A stretch of 64,000 nt of DNA from assembly GCA_017428215.1 (NCBI GenBank), contig JAFRRH010000049.1, positions 22,246 through 86,245 on the forward strand, in the 5' to 3' direction. The stretch comes from Selenomonadaceae bacterium. GTDB lineage: Bacteria; Bacillota; Negativicutes; Selenomonadales; Selenomonadaceae. The notes beneath the pieces were generated by a model, which was not told the DNA's origin, made no database searches, and was given only the letters and a program-made list of their open reading frames with translations. The position numbers and the translations under genes are program-made. Below, one piece after another: positions 19,433 through 29,164 of this stretch (within the stretch, counting starts at the first letter, position 1; every line of letters starts with the position of its first letter).

Positions 19433-20638
19433 TTACGCTTCAAGAATCTCGATAACACGTCCCGAACCTACAGTGTGACCGCCCTCGCGGATAGCGAAGA
19501 GCAAGCCTTTTTCGATAGCAATCGGGGTGATAAGTTCGACTGTCATTTCAATGTGGTCGCCAGGCATGCACATTTCAGCCGCATTGCCGTTGGTGTCTTT
19601 CAAGTCGCTAACTACGCCCGTAACGTCGGTTGTACGGAAGTAGAATTGCGGGCGATAATTTGCGAAGAACGGAGTATGACGACCGCCCTCATCTTTAGTA
19701 AGGACGTAAACTTGAGCCTTAAACTTCGTGTGCGGATGAATCGTGCCCGGTTTCGCGATAACTTGACCGCGTTCAATTTCTTTGCGGTCAACGCCGCGCA
19801 GAAGGACACCGACGTTATCGCCAGCAACCGCGCTGTCGAGGAGTTTACGGAACATTTCAATACCAGTTGCAACAGTCTTGCGAGGTTCGTCACGAAGACC
19901 AACGATTTCAACCGGCTCATTAAGTTTCAACATGCCGCGTTCAACACGACCGGTAGCAACGGTGCCGCGTCCAGTAATCGTGAAGACGTCTTCAACAGGC
20001 ATAAGGAACGGTTTATCAGTGTCGCGTGCAGGCGTCGGAATGTAATCGTCAACAGCGTCGAGGAGTTCCATAATTTTTGCTTTTTGAGCTTCGTCGCCTT
20101 CAAGGGCAAGAAGAGCCGAGCCAGCGATAACAGGAATGTCGTCGCCGGGGAATTCGTATTTGCTCAAAAGTTCGCGGACTTCCATTTCGACGAGTTCGAG
20201 GAGTTCTTCGTCGTCGACTTGGTCAACTTTGTTAAGGAAAACAACGATAGCCGGAACACCGACTTGGCGAGCAAGCAGGATATGTTCGCGAGTCTGCGGC
20301 ATAGGACCATCAGAGGCAGCAACGACGAGAATCGCGCCGTCCATCTGCGCGGCACCGGTGATCATGTTCTTAATATAGTCAGCGTGACCTGGGCAGTCGA
20401 CGTGAGCATAGTGTCTCTTCGCGGTCTCGTATTCAACATGAGCCGTGTTAATCGTAATACCGCGCTCGCGTTCTTCCGGAGCCTTGTCGATGTTGTCATA
20501 AGATTCGTATTTGGCAAGACCTTTTTCCGAGAGGATTTTGGTAATAGCCGCCGTCAAGGTCGTCTTGCCGTGGTCAATGTGTCCAATAGTACCAATATTT
20601 ACGTGGGGTTTACTACGGTCAAACTTCTGCTTTGCCAT
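19433..20638 (-). CDS. tuf: Elongation factor Tu
   Basis: 401 residues. GTPase motifs: P-loop GHIDHGKTT (~18-26, Ile where Val is common), the effector [23 protein letters not shown] and NKVD. Delivers aminoacyl-tRNA to the ribosome. It follows fusA by 42 bases in the standard str operon. Confidence 0.98.
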   Translation of the reverse strand: MAKQKFDRSKPHVNIGTIGHIDHGKTTLTAAITKILSEKGLAKYESYDNIDKAPEERERGITINTAHVEYETAKRHYAHVDCPGHADYIKNMITGAAQMDGAILVVAASDGPMPQTREHILLARQVGVPAIVVFLNKVDQVDDEELLELVEMEVRELLSKYEFPGDDIPVIAGSALLALEGDEAQKAKIMELLDAVDDYIPTPARDTDKPFLMPVEDVFTITGRGTVATGRVERGMLKLNEPVEIVGLRDEPRKTVATGIEMFRKLLDSAVAGDNVGVLLRGVDRKEIERGQVIAKPGTIHPHTKFKAQVYVLTKDEGGRHTPFFANYRPQFYFRTTDVTGVVSDLKDTNGNAAEMCMPGDHIEMTVELITPIAIEKGLLFAIREGGHTVGSGRVIEILEA

Positions 20639-20680
20639 TAATTTAACACTCCTTAGATTTATAAAAAATTTTTCAAGCCG

Positions 20681-22765
20681 TTAATCAATCGGCTCTCCTC
20701 TGTATCTCGCAACAATCACGTCCGAAATATTCTTCGGAACTTCGTCGTAATAGGCAACTTCCATTGAGTAGGATCCGCGCCCTTGAGTTTTGGAGCGCAA
20801 GTCCGTTGCATAACCGAACATTTCACTAAGCGGAACGAACGCATGAATTATTTGCAGATTATTACGTGGCTCCATGCCGTCAATCTTTCCGCGTCGCGAA
20901 TTCAAGTCGCCGATAACGTCGCCCATATACTCTTCGGGAACGGTAACTTCAACTTTTACGTAGGGTTCCAAGAGAACGGGTTTAGCCTTTTCAGCCGCCG
21001 CCTTAAATGCCAACGAACCTGCAATTTTGAACGCCGCCTCGCTACTGTCAACTTCGTGAAAACTGCCATCATAAACTGTAGCTTTAACGTCAACCATTGG
21101 GAATCCGGCAAGAACGCCATTTTCCATAGCTTGCTTAACGCCAGCCTCAATCGGATTGATATACTCTTTAGGAATGACGCCGCCGACGATTTTATTTTCA
21201 AAGACGAATCCCGCGCCAGTTTCGTTGGGCGAAATCTCAATCCAGCAATGTCCGTATTGTCCATGCCCGCCTGTTTGACGAATAAATTTGCCTTCGCCCT
21301 TTTGCGTCTTGCGAATTGTCTCACGATAGGCAACTTGCGGCTCGCCAACTTTGCAGTCAACTTTGAACTCGTCTAACATGCGATCAACGATAATTTGCAA
21401 ATGCAATTCGCCCATGCCCGAAATTATAACTTGTCCGGTTTCGGGGTCGGTGCGCACTTTGAAAGTTGGATCTTCCTCTGCAAGTTTCTGTAGCGCAATT
21501 CCCATTTTGTCTTGGTCGTTCTTAGTTGCAGGTTCAACGGCAACTGATATGACGGGATCTGGAAATTCCATTGACTCAAGGATAATCGGGTGAGCCTCGT
21601 CGCAGAGCGTATCGCCCGTCGTCGTGTCTCTTAAACCGACAACCGCCGCAATGTCGCCGCTGTAAAGAAAATCTATTTCCTTACGATTGTTAGCGTGCAT
21701 TTGAAGAATTCGCCCAATACGTTCTTTTTTGCCCTTCGTCGAGTTGTAGACGTAGGAGCCACTTTTTAAAACGCCGCTGTAAACTCTGACGAATGCGAGC
21801 CTGCCGACGAAAGGATCCGTCATAATCTTAAATGCCAACGCGGCAAAAGGTTCCTCGTCGCTTGCGGGTCGTGAATCTTCTGTTCCGTCAGGCTGAACGC
21901 CTTCAATCGGCGGAATATCCGTTGGCGCGGGCATGTAGTCAACAATCGCGTCTAAAAGCGGTTGAACTCCACGATTCCTGTAAGACGTGCCGCAAGTGAC
22001 TGGCGTCATTGTGCAGTTGATAACCGCCTTGCGAATTACGGCTTTAACCTCGTCGATTGTAACTTCCTCGCCGCCGAGATATTTTTCCATGAAGTCATCG
22101 TCTTGCTCCGCGCAGGCTTCCAAAAGTTTATCGCGATAATCTTCCGCCATGTCAAGCATATCGGCGGGAATTTCAACTTCCCTTGAAACTTTACCCAAAT
22201 CGTCGTCGTAAACAATCGCTTCCATTTTAACGAGGTCAACAATTCCTTGAAAATTATCTTCCGCGCCAATCGGCAACTGAATTGCAACGGCGTTGGTGTG
22301 AAGTCTATCGCGCATCATTTGAATAACATGATAAAAATCCGCGCCGGTGATGTCCATTTTGTTGACGTAAGCCATACGCGGAACGTTGTATCTTTCCGCT
22401 TGCCGCCAAACAGTTTCCGTTTGAGGCTCAACGCCGCCGCGAGCTGTTAAAATCGCGAGTGCGCCGTCCAAAACTCTCAAAGATCTTTCAACCTCGACAG
22501 TAAAATCAACGTGTCCAGGCGTGTCGATAATGTTGATTCGAGTATCTTTCCAGTAACAGGTTGTCGCCGCCGAAGTTATCGTAATGCCGCGTTCCTGCTC
22601 TTGTTTCATCCAGTCCATAGTCGCCGCGCCCTCGTGGACTTCGCCGAGCTTGTGATTGACACCCGTGTAGAAAAGAATTCGTTCGGTTGTAGTCGTCTTG
22701 CCGGCGTCTATGTGCGCCATGATACCTATGTTGCGAGTTTTTTCTAATGAAAACTCTCTTGACAC
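20681..22765 (-). CDS. fusA: Elongation factor G
   Basis: 694 residues, the translocase GTPase. P-loop [40 protein letters not shown]; the C-terminal domains are intact ([20 protein letters not shown]). It follows rpsG by 12 bases. Confidence 0.98.
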   Translation of the reverse strand: MSREFSLEKTRNIGIMAHIDAGKTTTTERILFYTGVNHKLGEVHEGAATMDWMKQEQERGITITSAATTCYWKDTRINIIDTPGHVDFTVEVERSLRVLDGALAILTARGGVEPQTETVWRQAERYNVPRMAYVNKMDITGADFYHVIQMMRDRLHTNAVAIQLPIGAEDNFQGIVDLVKMEAIVYDDDLGKVSREVEIPADMLDMAEDYRDKLLEACAEQDDDFMEKYLGGEEVTIDEVKAVIRKAVINCTMTPVTCGTSYRNRGVQPLLDAIVDYMPAPTDIPPIEGVQPDGTEDSRPASDEEPFAALAFKIMTDPFVGRLAFVRVYSGVLKSGSYVYNSTKGKKERIGRILQMHANNRKEIDFLYSGDIAAVVGLRDTTTGDTLCDEAHPIILESMEFPDPVISVAVEPATKNDQDKMGIALQKLAEEDPTFKVRTDPETGQVIISGMGELHLQIIVDRMLDEFKVDCKVGEPQVAYRETIRKTQKGEGKFIRQTGGHGQYGHCWIEISPNETGAGFVFENKIVGGVIPKEYINPIEAGVKQAMENGVLAGFPMVDVKATVYDGSFHEVDSSEAAFKIAGSLAFKAAAEKAKPVLLEPYVKVEVTVPEEYMGDVIGDLNSRRGKIDGMEPRNNLQIIHAFVPLSEMFGYATDLRSKTQGRGSYSMEVAYYDEVPKNISDVIVARYRGEPID

Positions 22766-22777
22766 GAAACTTGCTCC

Positions 22778-23260
<483 letters not shown>

Positions 23261-23267
23261 TTAGAAA

Positions 23268-23651
23268 TTATTTCTTCTTAGCCTTAGCCTTCTTTGCGCC
23301 GTATTTAGAACGCGCTTGTTTGCGGTCTTGAACGCCGGCGGTATCGAGGGAGCCGCGAATAATATGATAGCGAACACCCGGCAAATCTTTAACACGCCCG
23401 CCGCGAATGAGAACAACGCTATGTTCCTGCAGATTGTGCCCGATGCCGGGGATATATGCAGTAACTTCAATGGCGTTGGTCAAGCGGACACGCGCAACCT
23501 TACGAAGTGCCGAATTCGGTTTTTTGGGCGTCGTCGTATAAACACGAGTGCACACGCCGCGTTTTTGCGGGCACTCTTTCAGAGCCGGAGCCGTTGATTT
23601 TTCGTCCAACATCTGACGACCTTTTCTCACTAATTGATTTATGGTTGGCAT
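23268..23651 (-). CDS. rpsL: 30S ribosomal protein S12
   Basis: 127 residues starting [20 protein letters not shown] with AAGGAGGTG upstream; a longer frame of nine codons covers the ribosome site and is not used. The streptomycin-relevant positions are wild type ([12 protein letters not shown] and [13 protein letters not shown]). It is the first gene of the leftward block; rpoBC does not precede it here. Confidence 0.97.
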   Translation of the reverse strand: MPTINQLVRKGRQMLDEKSTAPALKECPQKRGVCTRVYTTTPKKPNSALRKVARVRLTNAIEVTAYIPGIGHNLQEHSVVLIRGGRVKDLPGVRYHIIRGSLDTAGVQDRKQARSKYGAKKAKAKKK

Positions 23652-23698
23652 GCGCCCACCTCCTTCCAAAATTTTCATGCCTGTTTAAAAGCGGCGTA

Positions 23699-23727
23699 AT
23701 ATTATCATTGCCAAAAATGCTTGTCAA
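23699..23727 (-). promoter_or_regulatory. Consensus promoter of the str/S10/spc/alpha block
   Basis: On the minus strand TTGACA (23727-23722) is followed after 17 bases by TAATAT (23704-23699), about 50 bases before the rpsL start. This is a near-perfect vegetative promoter. Confidence 0.85.
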
Positions 23728-23926
23728 GCCTTTAGTGGCGCGACCTTTAAAAAAAACTTGTCTCTTGATAAAAAAATGTTTCCAAAAATTAAGAATGGCG
23801 TCATCATCGGGAAAATTTAAGCTTGAAAAATTTTTTATGAATTGCAGGAAAATTTTTTATCAGCTTGAAAGAATTAAAGTAAATGAATTTTGTTTTAAGG
23901 ATAAATTCACAAGAGGAGGACGATAA

Positions 23927-24232
23927 ATGACGCACGACATTAACATTTACATTTTGATAGCAAGCGCGGTAACTTTAGCGATAAAAATTTTACCGCTAAC
24001 CTTAATTCGCGGCGAGATAAAAAACGTAACAATTCGTTCGTTCCTGCATTACGTGCCATATGTGACGCTGGCAGTTATGACATTCCCTGCGATAATCGAC
24101 GCCACGCAATCGCAAATTTCGGGCGGACTTGCATTGATAGCGGGAATTTTAGCAGCGTGGTTCGGCGCAAGTTTGTTTAAGGTTGCCGTGATATGTTGTT
24201 CGGTCGTATTCGTCACGGAGCTTTTTATTTGA
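23927..24232 (+). CDS. azlD: AzlD-family branched-chain amino acid transport subunit, orphan
   Basis: 101 residues with three or four membrane segments (IYILIASAVTLAIKILPLTL, RSFLHYVPYVTLAVMTFPAI). AzlD normally pairs with the larger AzlC to export branched-chain amino acids, but no azlC is adjacent. GAGGAGG lies 7 bases before the ATG. The stop codon overlaps the promoter at 24229. Confidence 0.82.
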   Translation: MTHDINIYILIASAVTLAIKILPLTLIRGEIKNVTIRSFLHYVPYVTLAVMTFPAIIDATQSQISGGLALIAGILAAWFGASLFKVAVICCSVVFVTELFI

Positions 24233-24257
24233 CAATTTCCGACGCGGCGACTATAAT
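24229..24257 (+). promoter_or_regulatory. Consensus promoter for a candidate antisense RNA
   Basis: TTGACA (24229-24234), a 17-base spacer, then TATAAT (24252-24257), perfect on both boxes. It overlaps the azlD stop. Transcription would start near 24264 and run rightwards, antisense to the 3' part of the small ORF at 24374-24448. It could alternatively serve the TIGR04076-rsmB genes. Confidence 0.8.
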
Positions 24258-24263
24258 TTAATT

Positions 24264-24390
24264 GCAGAAAAAAATCGCCCTGCGTTAACAGGACGATGCT
24301 CATAAACGGTCTGCCCCCAAGTGTATCTAGTTACTGTAAAAAAGAAATATAGCCGCTGTTGCTTTGCTGGAGCTTAGGCGGCTGTTTTCG
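24264..24390 (+). ncRNA. Candidate antisense RNA antitoxin
   Basis: Inferred transcript from the promoter at 24229. It would begin with the hairpin at 24274-24297 and end near the GC-rich hairpin AGCCGC...GCGGCT followed by TGTTTTC (~24346-24387). It would pair with the 3' UTR and last codons of the opposing small ORF. Length and ends are guesses; no RNA family match is claimed. Confidence 0.45.
24267..24297 (-). terminator. Terminator of the small toxin-like transcript
   Basis: On the minus strand ATCGTCCTG, a 6-nt loop and CAGGGCGAT form a 9-bp stem with one G-U pair, followed by a run of seven T. It sits about 77 bases after the small ORF's stop. Confidence 0.8.
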
Positions 24391-24448
24391 TGAGGAGCAA
24401 GAGGATTACGGGGGTCAAAATTACAACCCTGACAATAATCTTTGTCAT
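24374..24448 (-). CDS. Small hydrophobic peptide, candidate type I toxin
   Basis: A 24-residue ORF starting MTKIIVRVVILTPVIL and ending LTKTAA: one basic-flanked membrane helix, like Ibs/Ldr/Fst-type toxins in layout though not clearly in sequence. Its ribosome site (AGAGGGGGTGA, 5 bases before the ATG) lies in a CCCCC-AGAGA-GGGGG hairpin, which would block translation of the full-length mRNA. It has a long (~80 nt) 5' UTR, a good promoter at 24536-24563 and its own terminator. A convergent promoter makes an RNA across its 3' end. All of this fits a type I toxin-antitoxin pair; toxicity is inferred. Confidence 0.55.
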   Translation of the reverse strand: MTKIIVRVVILTPVILLLLTKTAA

Positions 24449-24535
24449 CTGCGTCACCCCCTCTCTGGGGGCTATTGCTGATTAGACCGCCTGCCGTCTG
24501 GCAATGAGCCAATTTTTAAATACTAAAACATAAGC

Positions 24536-24563
24536 ATTATAGCACAGCATTTGGAAATTTCAA
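24536..24563 (-). promoter_or_regulatory. Promoter of the small toxin-like ORF
   Basis: On the minus strand TTGAAA (24563-24558), a 16-base spacer and TATAAT (24541-24536) with an extended TGC just upstream of the -10. It lies about 88 bases before the ATG at 24448. Confidence 0.75.
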
Positions 24564-24591
24564 CTGATTTTCATTTAGGAGAGTGAACGAT

Positions 24592-25107
24592 ATGCAGTAC
24601 AAGTGCAAGCTGACAGTTATCGACAAAAAAGTTTTCGACGACTTGCAGGAAAAATATCTTGAAGATCCAAAATCCGGTGCGTGTCCTTTTTACGAAGTCG
24701 GCGCAGAATATATTTTTGAGCGTTATGGCGACGAGGATACTTTTTGGACGCAGGGCAAGGGCGCACATTGCTCGGAGGCGTGGGATTGTTTTAGTCGTTA
24801 TGTTTATACGGCGTTGCAGGGCGGATCAATTATGCGCGGCTGGACGAACGATGAACACATGATGATTGCCTGTTGCAATGACGGAACTCGCCCAGTTATT
24901 TTCAGAATAGAACGCCTCGATTACAAAGTCGTTTACGTTGAATCGGACGCTGAAAAAATTGCTTATAAACTTAAAACTTTGGACGGTGTGACGGACGCGA
25001 TTTATCGTCCCGACAAAAATTTTATCGAAGTTTTCATGGATAGGAACAACGAAGTTTCTGACGAGAAAATTATTTCCGTAGCGGGTAAAGTTACACGGAT
25101 TGATTGA
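24592..25107 (+). CDS. TIGR04076-like protein with C-terminal extension
   Basis: 171 residues. Residues ~1-110 match the TIGR04076 pattern of unknown function: KCKLTVIDKKVFDDLQEKYL, ACPFYEVGAEYIF, HCSEAWDCFSRYVYTALQGG, IACCNDGTRPVIFRIERLD, with conserved cysteines. The remaining ~60 residues (KIAYKLKTLDGVTDAIYRPD and onward) look like a small beta-alpha-beta domain, possibly HMA-like. ATG at 24592 is preferred because GGAG lies 10 bases ahead; an in-frame GTG at 24583 is too close to it. rsmB follows immediately. Confidence 0.7.
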   Translation: MQYKCKLTVIDKKVFDDLQEKYLEDPKSGACPFYEVGAEYIFERYGDEDTFWTQGKGAHCSEAWDCFSRYVYTALQGGSIMRGWTNDEHMMIACCNDGTRPVIFRIERLDYKVVYVESDAEKIAYKLKTLDGVTDAIYRPDKNFIEVFMDRNNEVSDEKIISVAGKVTRID

Positions 25108-25108
25108 C

Positions 25109-26398
25109 ATGGACAAAGTTAGACTAGCGGCAACAAAGATTTTATACGACGTGGCAACTAACGGAGCTTATTCCAATGTGGCATTATCACAGACGTTGCG
25201 GCAAGAAAAATTTAGCGATTTAGACAGAAAATTTTGCACGGAATTGGTTTACGGCGCAGTAAAGGCGGGTGCATCACTCGATTGGAAAATTTCAAAATAT
25301 CTCAATCGCCCGCTTGCCAAAGTCGACGAAAAAATTTTAGACGTTTTGCGCGTGGGTATGTATCAAATATTTTTTTTAGATAAAGTGCCAAATTCAGCGG
25401 CAGTAAATGAATCAGTGGAGTTATCTAAAAAATTTTGCGGAATCGGTGCGTCTAAATTTGTCAACGGAGTTTTGCGCTCGGCAGTTCGTGAGCCGCATAA
25501 ATCAGACTTCCCGACAGGCGACGACGCAAAATCTCTAGCGTTGAGAAAATTTCATCCGTTTTGGCTAGTAAAACTTTTTATAAAAGAATTCGGGCTTGAC
25601 GCGGCAAAAAAAATTTTGGACTTCGACAACACGGAACCGCCACTGTGCTTGCGCGTTAACTTTTTAAAAACTACTAGCGAAAAAATTTTAGACGAGCTTA
25701 AAAATTTCGGAATGCAAACGGAGCCGTCAACATTCGCGCCTGAAGGAATAATCTGTCGTGGACACGGTGCATTAGATAAATTTCAACCACTGCGCAACGG
25801 ATTATGTCAAGTTCAAGATGAAAGCTCCATGACAGCGGCACGACTTTTAAATCCGCAAGCGGGCGAATTCGTTATAGATTGTTGTGCGGCTCCGGGCGGT
25901 AAATCTACACATTTAGCCGAACTCATGCAAAATCGCGGGCGAATCATCGCGGCGGATATTTACGAAACTAAACTTAATCATATTGCCCAAAATGCCGAAC
26001 GTCTCGGAATAAAAATTATCGAACCATTGCTGATTGACGCTTGCGAAATTGGCGAAAAATTTCCCGCCCAAGCCGATAAAGTTTTGGTTGATGTGCCATG
26101 TTCGGGTTTGGGTGTATTGCGGCGTAAAGCAGATTTGCGTTGGAAAAAAAATCCCGCCGAGCTTAAAGAGTTGCCTGACTTGCAAGAAAAAATTCTGTCA
26201 AGCGCGGCTAAAACTCTTAAACCTGGCGGAATTTTGGTTTACAGCACGTGCACAATTACACGACGTGAAAATCAAGATGTTGTCGAAAAATTTCTTGCGA
26301 CGAACGAAAATTTTCAACTAATCGAAATGAAAACGTTATTGCCGCATATCACAAATACCGACGGCTTTTTTTCCGCAAAACTAATTAAAAATTCTTGA
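25109..26398 (+). CDS. rsmB: 16S rRNA (cytosine-967-C5)-methyltransferase
   Basis: About 429 residues. The N-terminal NusB-like RNA-binding domain covers 1-~140 (ELVYGAVKAGASLDWKISKY). The SAM-dependent methyltransferase domain has DCCAAPGGKSTHLAE (SAM), DVPCSGLGVLRRKADLRW and the catalytic-cysteine motif VYSTCTIT. It methylates 16S C967. It lies one base after the upstream gene; a TTG nine bases earlier is an alternative start. Confidence 0.94.
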   Translation: MDKVRLAATKILYDVATNGAYSNVALSQTLRQEKFSDLDRKFCTELVYGAVKAGASLDWKISKYLNRPLAKVDEKILDVLRVGMYQIFFLDKVPNSAAVNESVELSKKFCGIGASKFVNGVLRSAVREPHKSDFPTGDDAKSLALRKFHPFWLVKLFIKEFGLDAAKKILDFDNTEPPLCLRVNFLKTTSEKILDELKNFGMQTEPSTFAPEGIICRGHGALDKFQPLRNGLCQVQDESSMTAARLLNPQAGEFVIDCCAAPGGKSTHLAELMQNRGRIIAADIYETKLNHIAQNAERLGIKIIEPLLIDACEIGEKFPAQADKVLVDVPCSGLGVLRRKADLRWKKNPAELKELPDLQEKILSSAAKTLKPGGILVYSTCTITRRENQDVVEKFLATNENFQLIEMKTLLPHITNTDGFFSAKLIKNS

Positions 26399-26428
26399 CT
26401 AACTTTTATAAAACTGAAAAATTTTTGG

Positions 26429-26453
26429 CGCGGCAAATGTCGCGTTTTTTTAT
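26429..26453 (+). terminator. Terminator after rsmB
   Basis: CGCGGC (26429-26434), loop AAAT, GTCGCG (26439-26444), then seven T. It overlaps the end of the convergent NapH-like gene. Confidence 0.75.
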
Positions 26454-27235
26454 GTCAAAGCTTGCGCCGGACAAATATTTTTGCACCGTCCACAACGTAC
26501 ACATTCGGCAGAATTAAAATCTTTCGTCGGGTCAAGTTCAAGCGGACAAATTTTTTTGCAACGCTCGCAACCAATACACTTATTTTGCGCGTAGTTTAAT
26601 TGATAGAAACTGTATTTATTTAACGCGCCGTAAATCGCACCGAGTGGACACATTACGCGACAAAAAAATCTGTGAGCGAAGACGCATAAAAAAATTACGC
26701 TGAACATTATAAAAATTTTCAGCGCAAATAAATTTCCCAATACGTCGCGAAATTCTTCATGCGTGGCAATCAGCGGCAAGCCCGCCTCTAACGTTCCCGC
26801 CGGACAAATGTATTCGCAAAAAGTTGGTTCGCCAAATTTTGTCGCGACGGGCAAAATCAGCACGAAGATTATCAGCAAAAAATATTTCACGTATAATAAT
26901 CTGCGCGGCAAGGAAATTTTCGGCGACGGAATTTTATTCAGCAACTCTTGAATCAATCCGAACGGGCATAAAAATCCGCAAACCGCCCGACCTAAAATCA
27001 ATCCGATTAAAAGCGTGAAACCCGCCGCGTAAAAACTAAATTTGCCGCCCATGCCGCCGACTGTTTGCATTGCGCCAATCGGACAGCTAAAAGTTGCCGC
27101 AGGACATGACCAGCAATTTAATCCTGGTGCACAAAAATTTTTCAGCTCGCCGCGATAAAGTTTGCCGCTTAAAAAATTTGCCGCGTGAGGATTCGTTAAA
27201 ATCGTCGCCGCCAACTGAATCAATCGCCGTTTCAT
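26450..27235 (-). CDS. NapH-like 4Fe-4S membrane protein
   Basis: 261 residues with about four membrane helices. Four CxxxCP motifs are present (CWSCP, CGFLCPFG, CEYICPAG, CRVMCPLG), followed by two ferredoxin clusters (NKCIGCERCKKICP and CVRCGRCKNICPAQ). The design resembles NapH/RdxA-type electron-transfer proteins of the inner membrane. Its ATG overlaps the stop of the CD1871A-like gene, and a TlpA-like thioredoxin lies upstream, so the operon probably moves electrons to or from extracytoplasmic thiols. Exact partner unknown. Confidence 0.82.
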   Translation of the reverse strand: MKRRLIQLAATILTNPHAANFLSGKLYRGELKNFCAPGLNCWSCPAATFSCPIGAMQTVGGMGGKFSFYAAGFTLLIGLILGRAVCGFLCPFGLIQELLNKIPSPKISLPRRLLYVKYFLLIIFVLILPVATKFGEPTFCEYICPAGTLEAGLPLIATHEEFRDVLGNLFALKIFIMFSVIFLCVFAHRFFCRVMCPLGAIYGALNKYSFYQLNYAQNKCIGCERCKKICPLELDPTKDFNSAECVRCGRCKNICPAQALT

Positions 27236-27381
27236 TAGCCTAATCCGATACATTCAAGACAAACTCGCGTTGCTTTAGCGAAAATCGTTGACAACTCGCC
27301 GCGCTCAATTCCAAACCAAATCATAGCCGCGCTTGCCAAAAAAATTATCAGTCTACTGCTTGAGAAGTTTTTCAAGTTCAT
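27235..27381 (-). CDS. CD1871A-like small CXXC membrane protein
   Basis: 48 residues: one membrane helix (LIIFLASAAMIWFGIERGE), then VCLECIGLG with a CxxC motif, matching the CD1871A family of small CXXC proteins. The start at 27381 has GGAAGG 8 bases upstream and overlaps the 3' end of the thioredoxin gene by 29 bases. Its TAA shares bases with the next ATG. Confidence 0.72.
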   Translation of the reverse strand: MNLKNFSSSRLIIFLASAAMIWFGIERGELSTIFAKATRVCLECIGLG

Positions 27382-27895
27382 CTTTGTAACCTTCCACGTC
27401 CGCGCCAATAATCGCCTTACCAACGACTTCGCCCTTGCTGTTGACAAAAATCGTCGTCGGAACTGCCTCAACACCTTCCATAAACTGCATTAACTGCGCG
27501 TCAGGGACAATGTTAACGAAATTCGCGCCTGCCTCTTGAGTTATTTGTTGTGCCCGTTGAATTTGCGTAGAATTCTCCGAAGCGTCGCAGACTAATCCAA
27601 TAATTTGCGCGTCGGCGGGCATGGAACGAGCCATTTCGCCGAGTTCGGGCATTTCACCTATACACGGCGGGCAAAACGTTCCCCAAATATTTACCATAGT
27701 AATTTTCTTCGACGCAAAAATTTCGTTCGTGACGGTCGCGCCGGTAATCGTCTTGGCAGTGAAGTTTGGAATATTTTTGGCAACGGGTGACGCCTGCGCG
27801 GTACTTGGTGAATTATGAACGTGCTCTGAATCGGAGCAACCGCTCATTAAAATTGCCACGCTCATAAAAGCCACTGCAAAAAATTTTTTAATCAC
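27353..27895 (-). CDS. TlpA/ResA-family thioredoxin lipoprotein
   Basis: About 180 residues. A lipoprotein signal (VAFMSVAILMSGC) precedes a thioredoxin fold with active site WGTFCPPCIGEMPEL and the cis-Pro motif VEAVPTTIFVN. It acts outside the membrane on disulfides, probably fed by the downstream Fe-S and CXXC proteins. The GTG at 27895 is favoured because GGGAG abuts the ATG at 27904; either is possible. Confidence 0.85.
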   Translation of the reverse strand: MIKKFFAVAFMSVAILMSGCSDSEHVHNSPSTAQASPVAKNIPNFTAKTITGATVTNEIFASKKITMVNIWGTFCPPCIGEMPELGEMARSMPADAQIIGLVCDASENSTQIQRAQQITQEAGANFVNIVPDAQLMQFMEGVEAVPTTIFVNSKGEVVGKAIIGADVEGYKDELEKLLKQ

Positions 27896-27924
27896 AGTTA
27901 TCATCTCCCGTATTTTTTTAACAC

Positions 27925-27953
27925 ATTCTATCATTCGCGTTGAAGCTATGCAA
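27925..27953 (-). promoter_or_regulatory. Promoter of the tlpA-like operon
   Basis: On the minus strand TTGCAT (27953-27948), 17 bases, then TAGAAT (27930-27925), about 30 bases before the start. Confidence 0.65.
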
Positions 27954-28016
27954 GCAGGGGAATTTACACGCGGGAAGAATAAATGCAGTTAGGAATCAGT
28001 AATTAGGAATGGTGAC

Positions 28017-29108
28017 ATGAAAATCGTAGTTTCCGGCTATTACGGCTCGAAGAACGGCGGCGATGAGGCGATGCTCTCTGCAATGCTCGAAGTCCTGCGC
28101 GAAGAAGTTGCAGACTTGAGCGTTACGGTTATATCCCTCAATCCCGAATATACCAAACGACGCCACAACGTCGACGCAGTGCCGTGGCTGGACATTTGGT
28201 CAATTATAAAAAAAATTCGTGCGGCAGATTTGCTGATAAGCGGCGGCGGCTCACTTTTACAAAATGTTACGAGTGGGCGCAGTCTTTACTATTACCTCGC
28301 GATAATTTTTTTTGCGCTTGCCTGCAAACGAAAAGTTATGCTTTATGCTCAAGGTATCGGACCGATTCGCGGCATGTTGGCGCATAAACTCATGAACTTA
28401 ATCCTTAATCGCGTCGACTTAATTACAGTTCGTGATCGCGGCTCGCTTGAGGAATTATCGCGGCTTAAAATAACTTGTCCGGAAATTTACTGTACTGCCG
28501 ACCCTGTTTTAGCGATAAAACCCGTGCCGCTCGAATTCGGCGAAAAAATTTTAGCGCGTCATTCTATAACTCGAAACGGGAAATTTATCGGCGTGGCGAT
28601 TCGTCACTGGATTGACTGGGAACATTTTCAACACGAACTTGCTACTGCACTTGATAAAATTGCTGAAACTACCGACGCGAAAATTATTTTTATCCCAATG
28701 AAATTTCCTGAAGATATTCGCGCCGCCCAATCAACCGCCGCCCTAATGAAAAATTGCGCCGTGCTCGATGAAGAATTCACGACGCAAGAAATTTTAAGTT
28801 TAGTTGGTTGCATGGATATTTTAATTGGCGTTCGTTTGCACGCGCTGATTTTTGCCGGCGTTATGAATGTTCCCATGCTCGGAATTTCCTACGACCCGAA
28901 GATTGAACGCTTTCTTGATTCGATTGGAGAAAAACCGCTGGGCACGCTCTCTGACGTGACTGCTGATAAAATTTTCGACGAGACCTTGAAAAAACTTTCC
29001 GCGCATAAAAATTTCCGCAACGACGCTTTACTAAAAGAACTCGGCGAACTCGCCCGCAAAAATGCTAAACTCGCCGTCGCCTTAGCTAAACAACTTAGCT
29101 TGACTTAG
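28017..29108 (+). CDS. csaB: Polysaccharide pyruvyl transferase
   Basis: 363 residues, GT-B-like CsaB family. Motifs: VVSGYYGSKNGGDEAMLSAM, DLLISGGGSLLQNVTSGRSL, LYAQGIGPIRG, IGVRLHALIFAG and SYDPKIERFL. It adds ketal pyruvate to a cell-wall polymer, which then anchors SLH-domain proteins; in Negativicutes that tethers the outer membrane. It is transcribed away from the tlpA operon and precedes folE2. Confidence 0.9.
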   Translation: MKIVVSGYYGSKNGGDEAMLSAMLEVLREEVADLSVTVISLNPEYTKRRHNVDAVPWLDIWSIIKKIRAADLLISGGGSLLQNVTSGRSLYYYLAIIFFALACKRKVMLYAQGIGPIRGMLAHKLMNLILNRVDLITVRDRGSLEELSRLKITCPEIYCTADPVLAIKPVPLEFGEKILARHSITRNGKFIGVAIRHWIDWEHFQHELATALDKIAETTDAKIIFIPMKFPEDIRAAQSTAALMKNCAVLDEEFTTQEILSLVGCMDILIGVRLHALIFAGVMNVPMLGISYDPKIERFLDSIGEKPLGTLSDVTADKIFDETLKKLSAHKNFRNDALLKELGELARKNAKLAVALAKQLSLT

Positions 29109-29164
29109 AAAAGATTTTGCATTAACCTTGAAAAAATTTACTAAAGTTGAGGACACAAAAATTT

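Noticed and set aside
19475..20641. Long plus-strand open frame (388 codons) opposite tuf
   Set aside because: It mirrors the strongly conserved EF-Tu gene, has no family resemblance and comes from codon bias on the opposite strand. Similar shadows lie opposite many ribosomal genes.
24390..24485. Plus-strand 31-codon GTG ORF (MRSKRITGVKITTL...) overlapping the candidate toxin
   Set aside because: It is hydrophobic with a signal-like look, but has no ribosome site at a proper distance. The minus-strand ORF has promoter, ribosome site and terminator.
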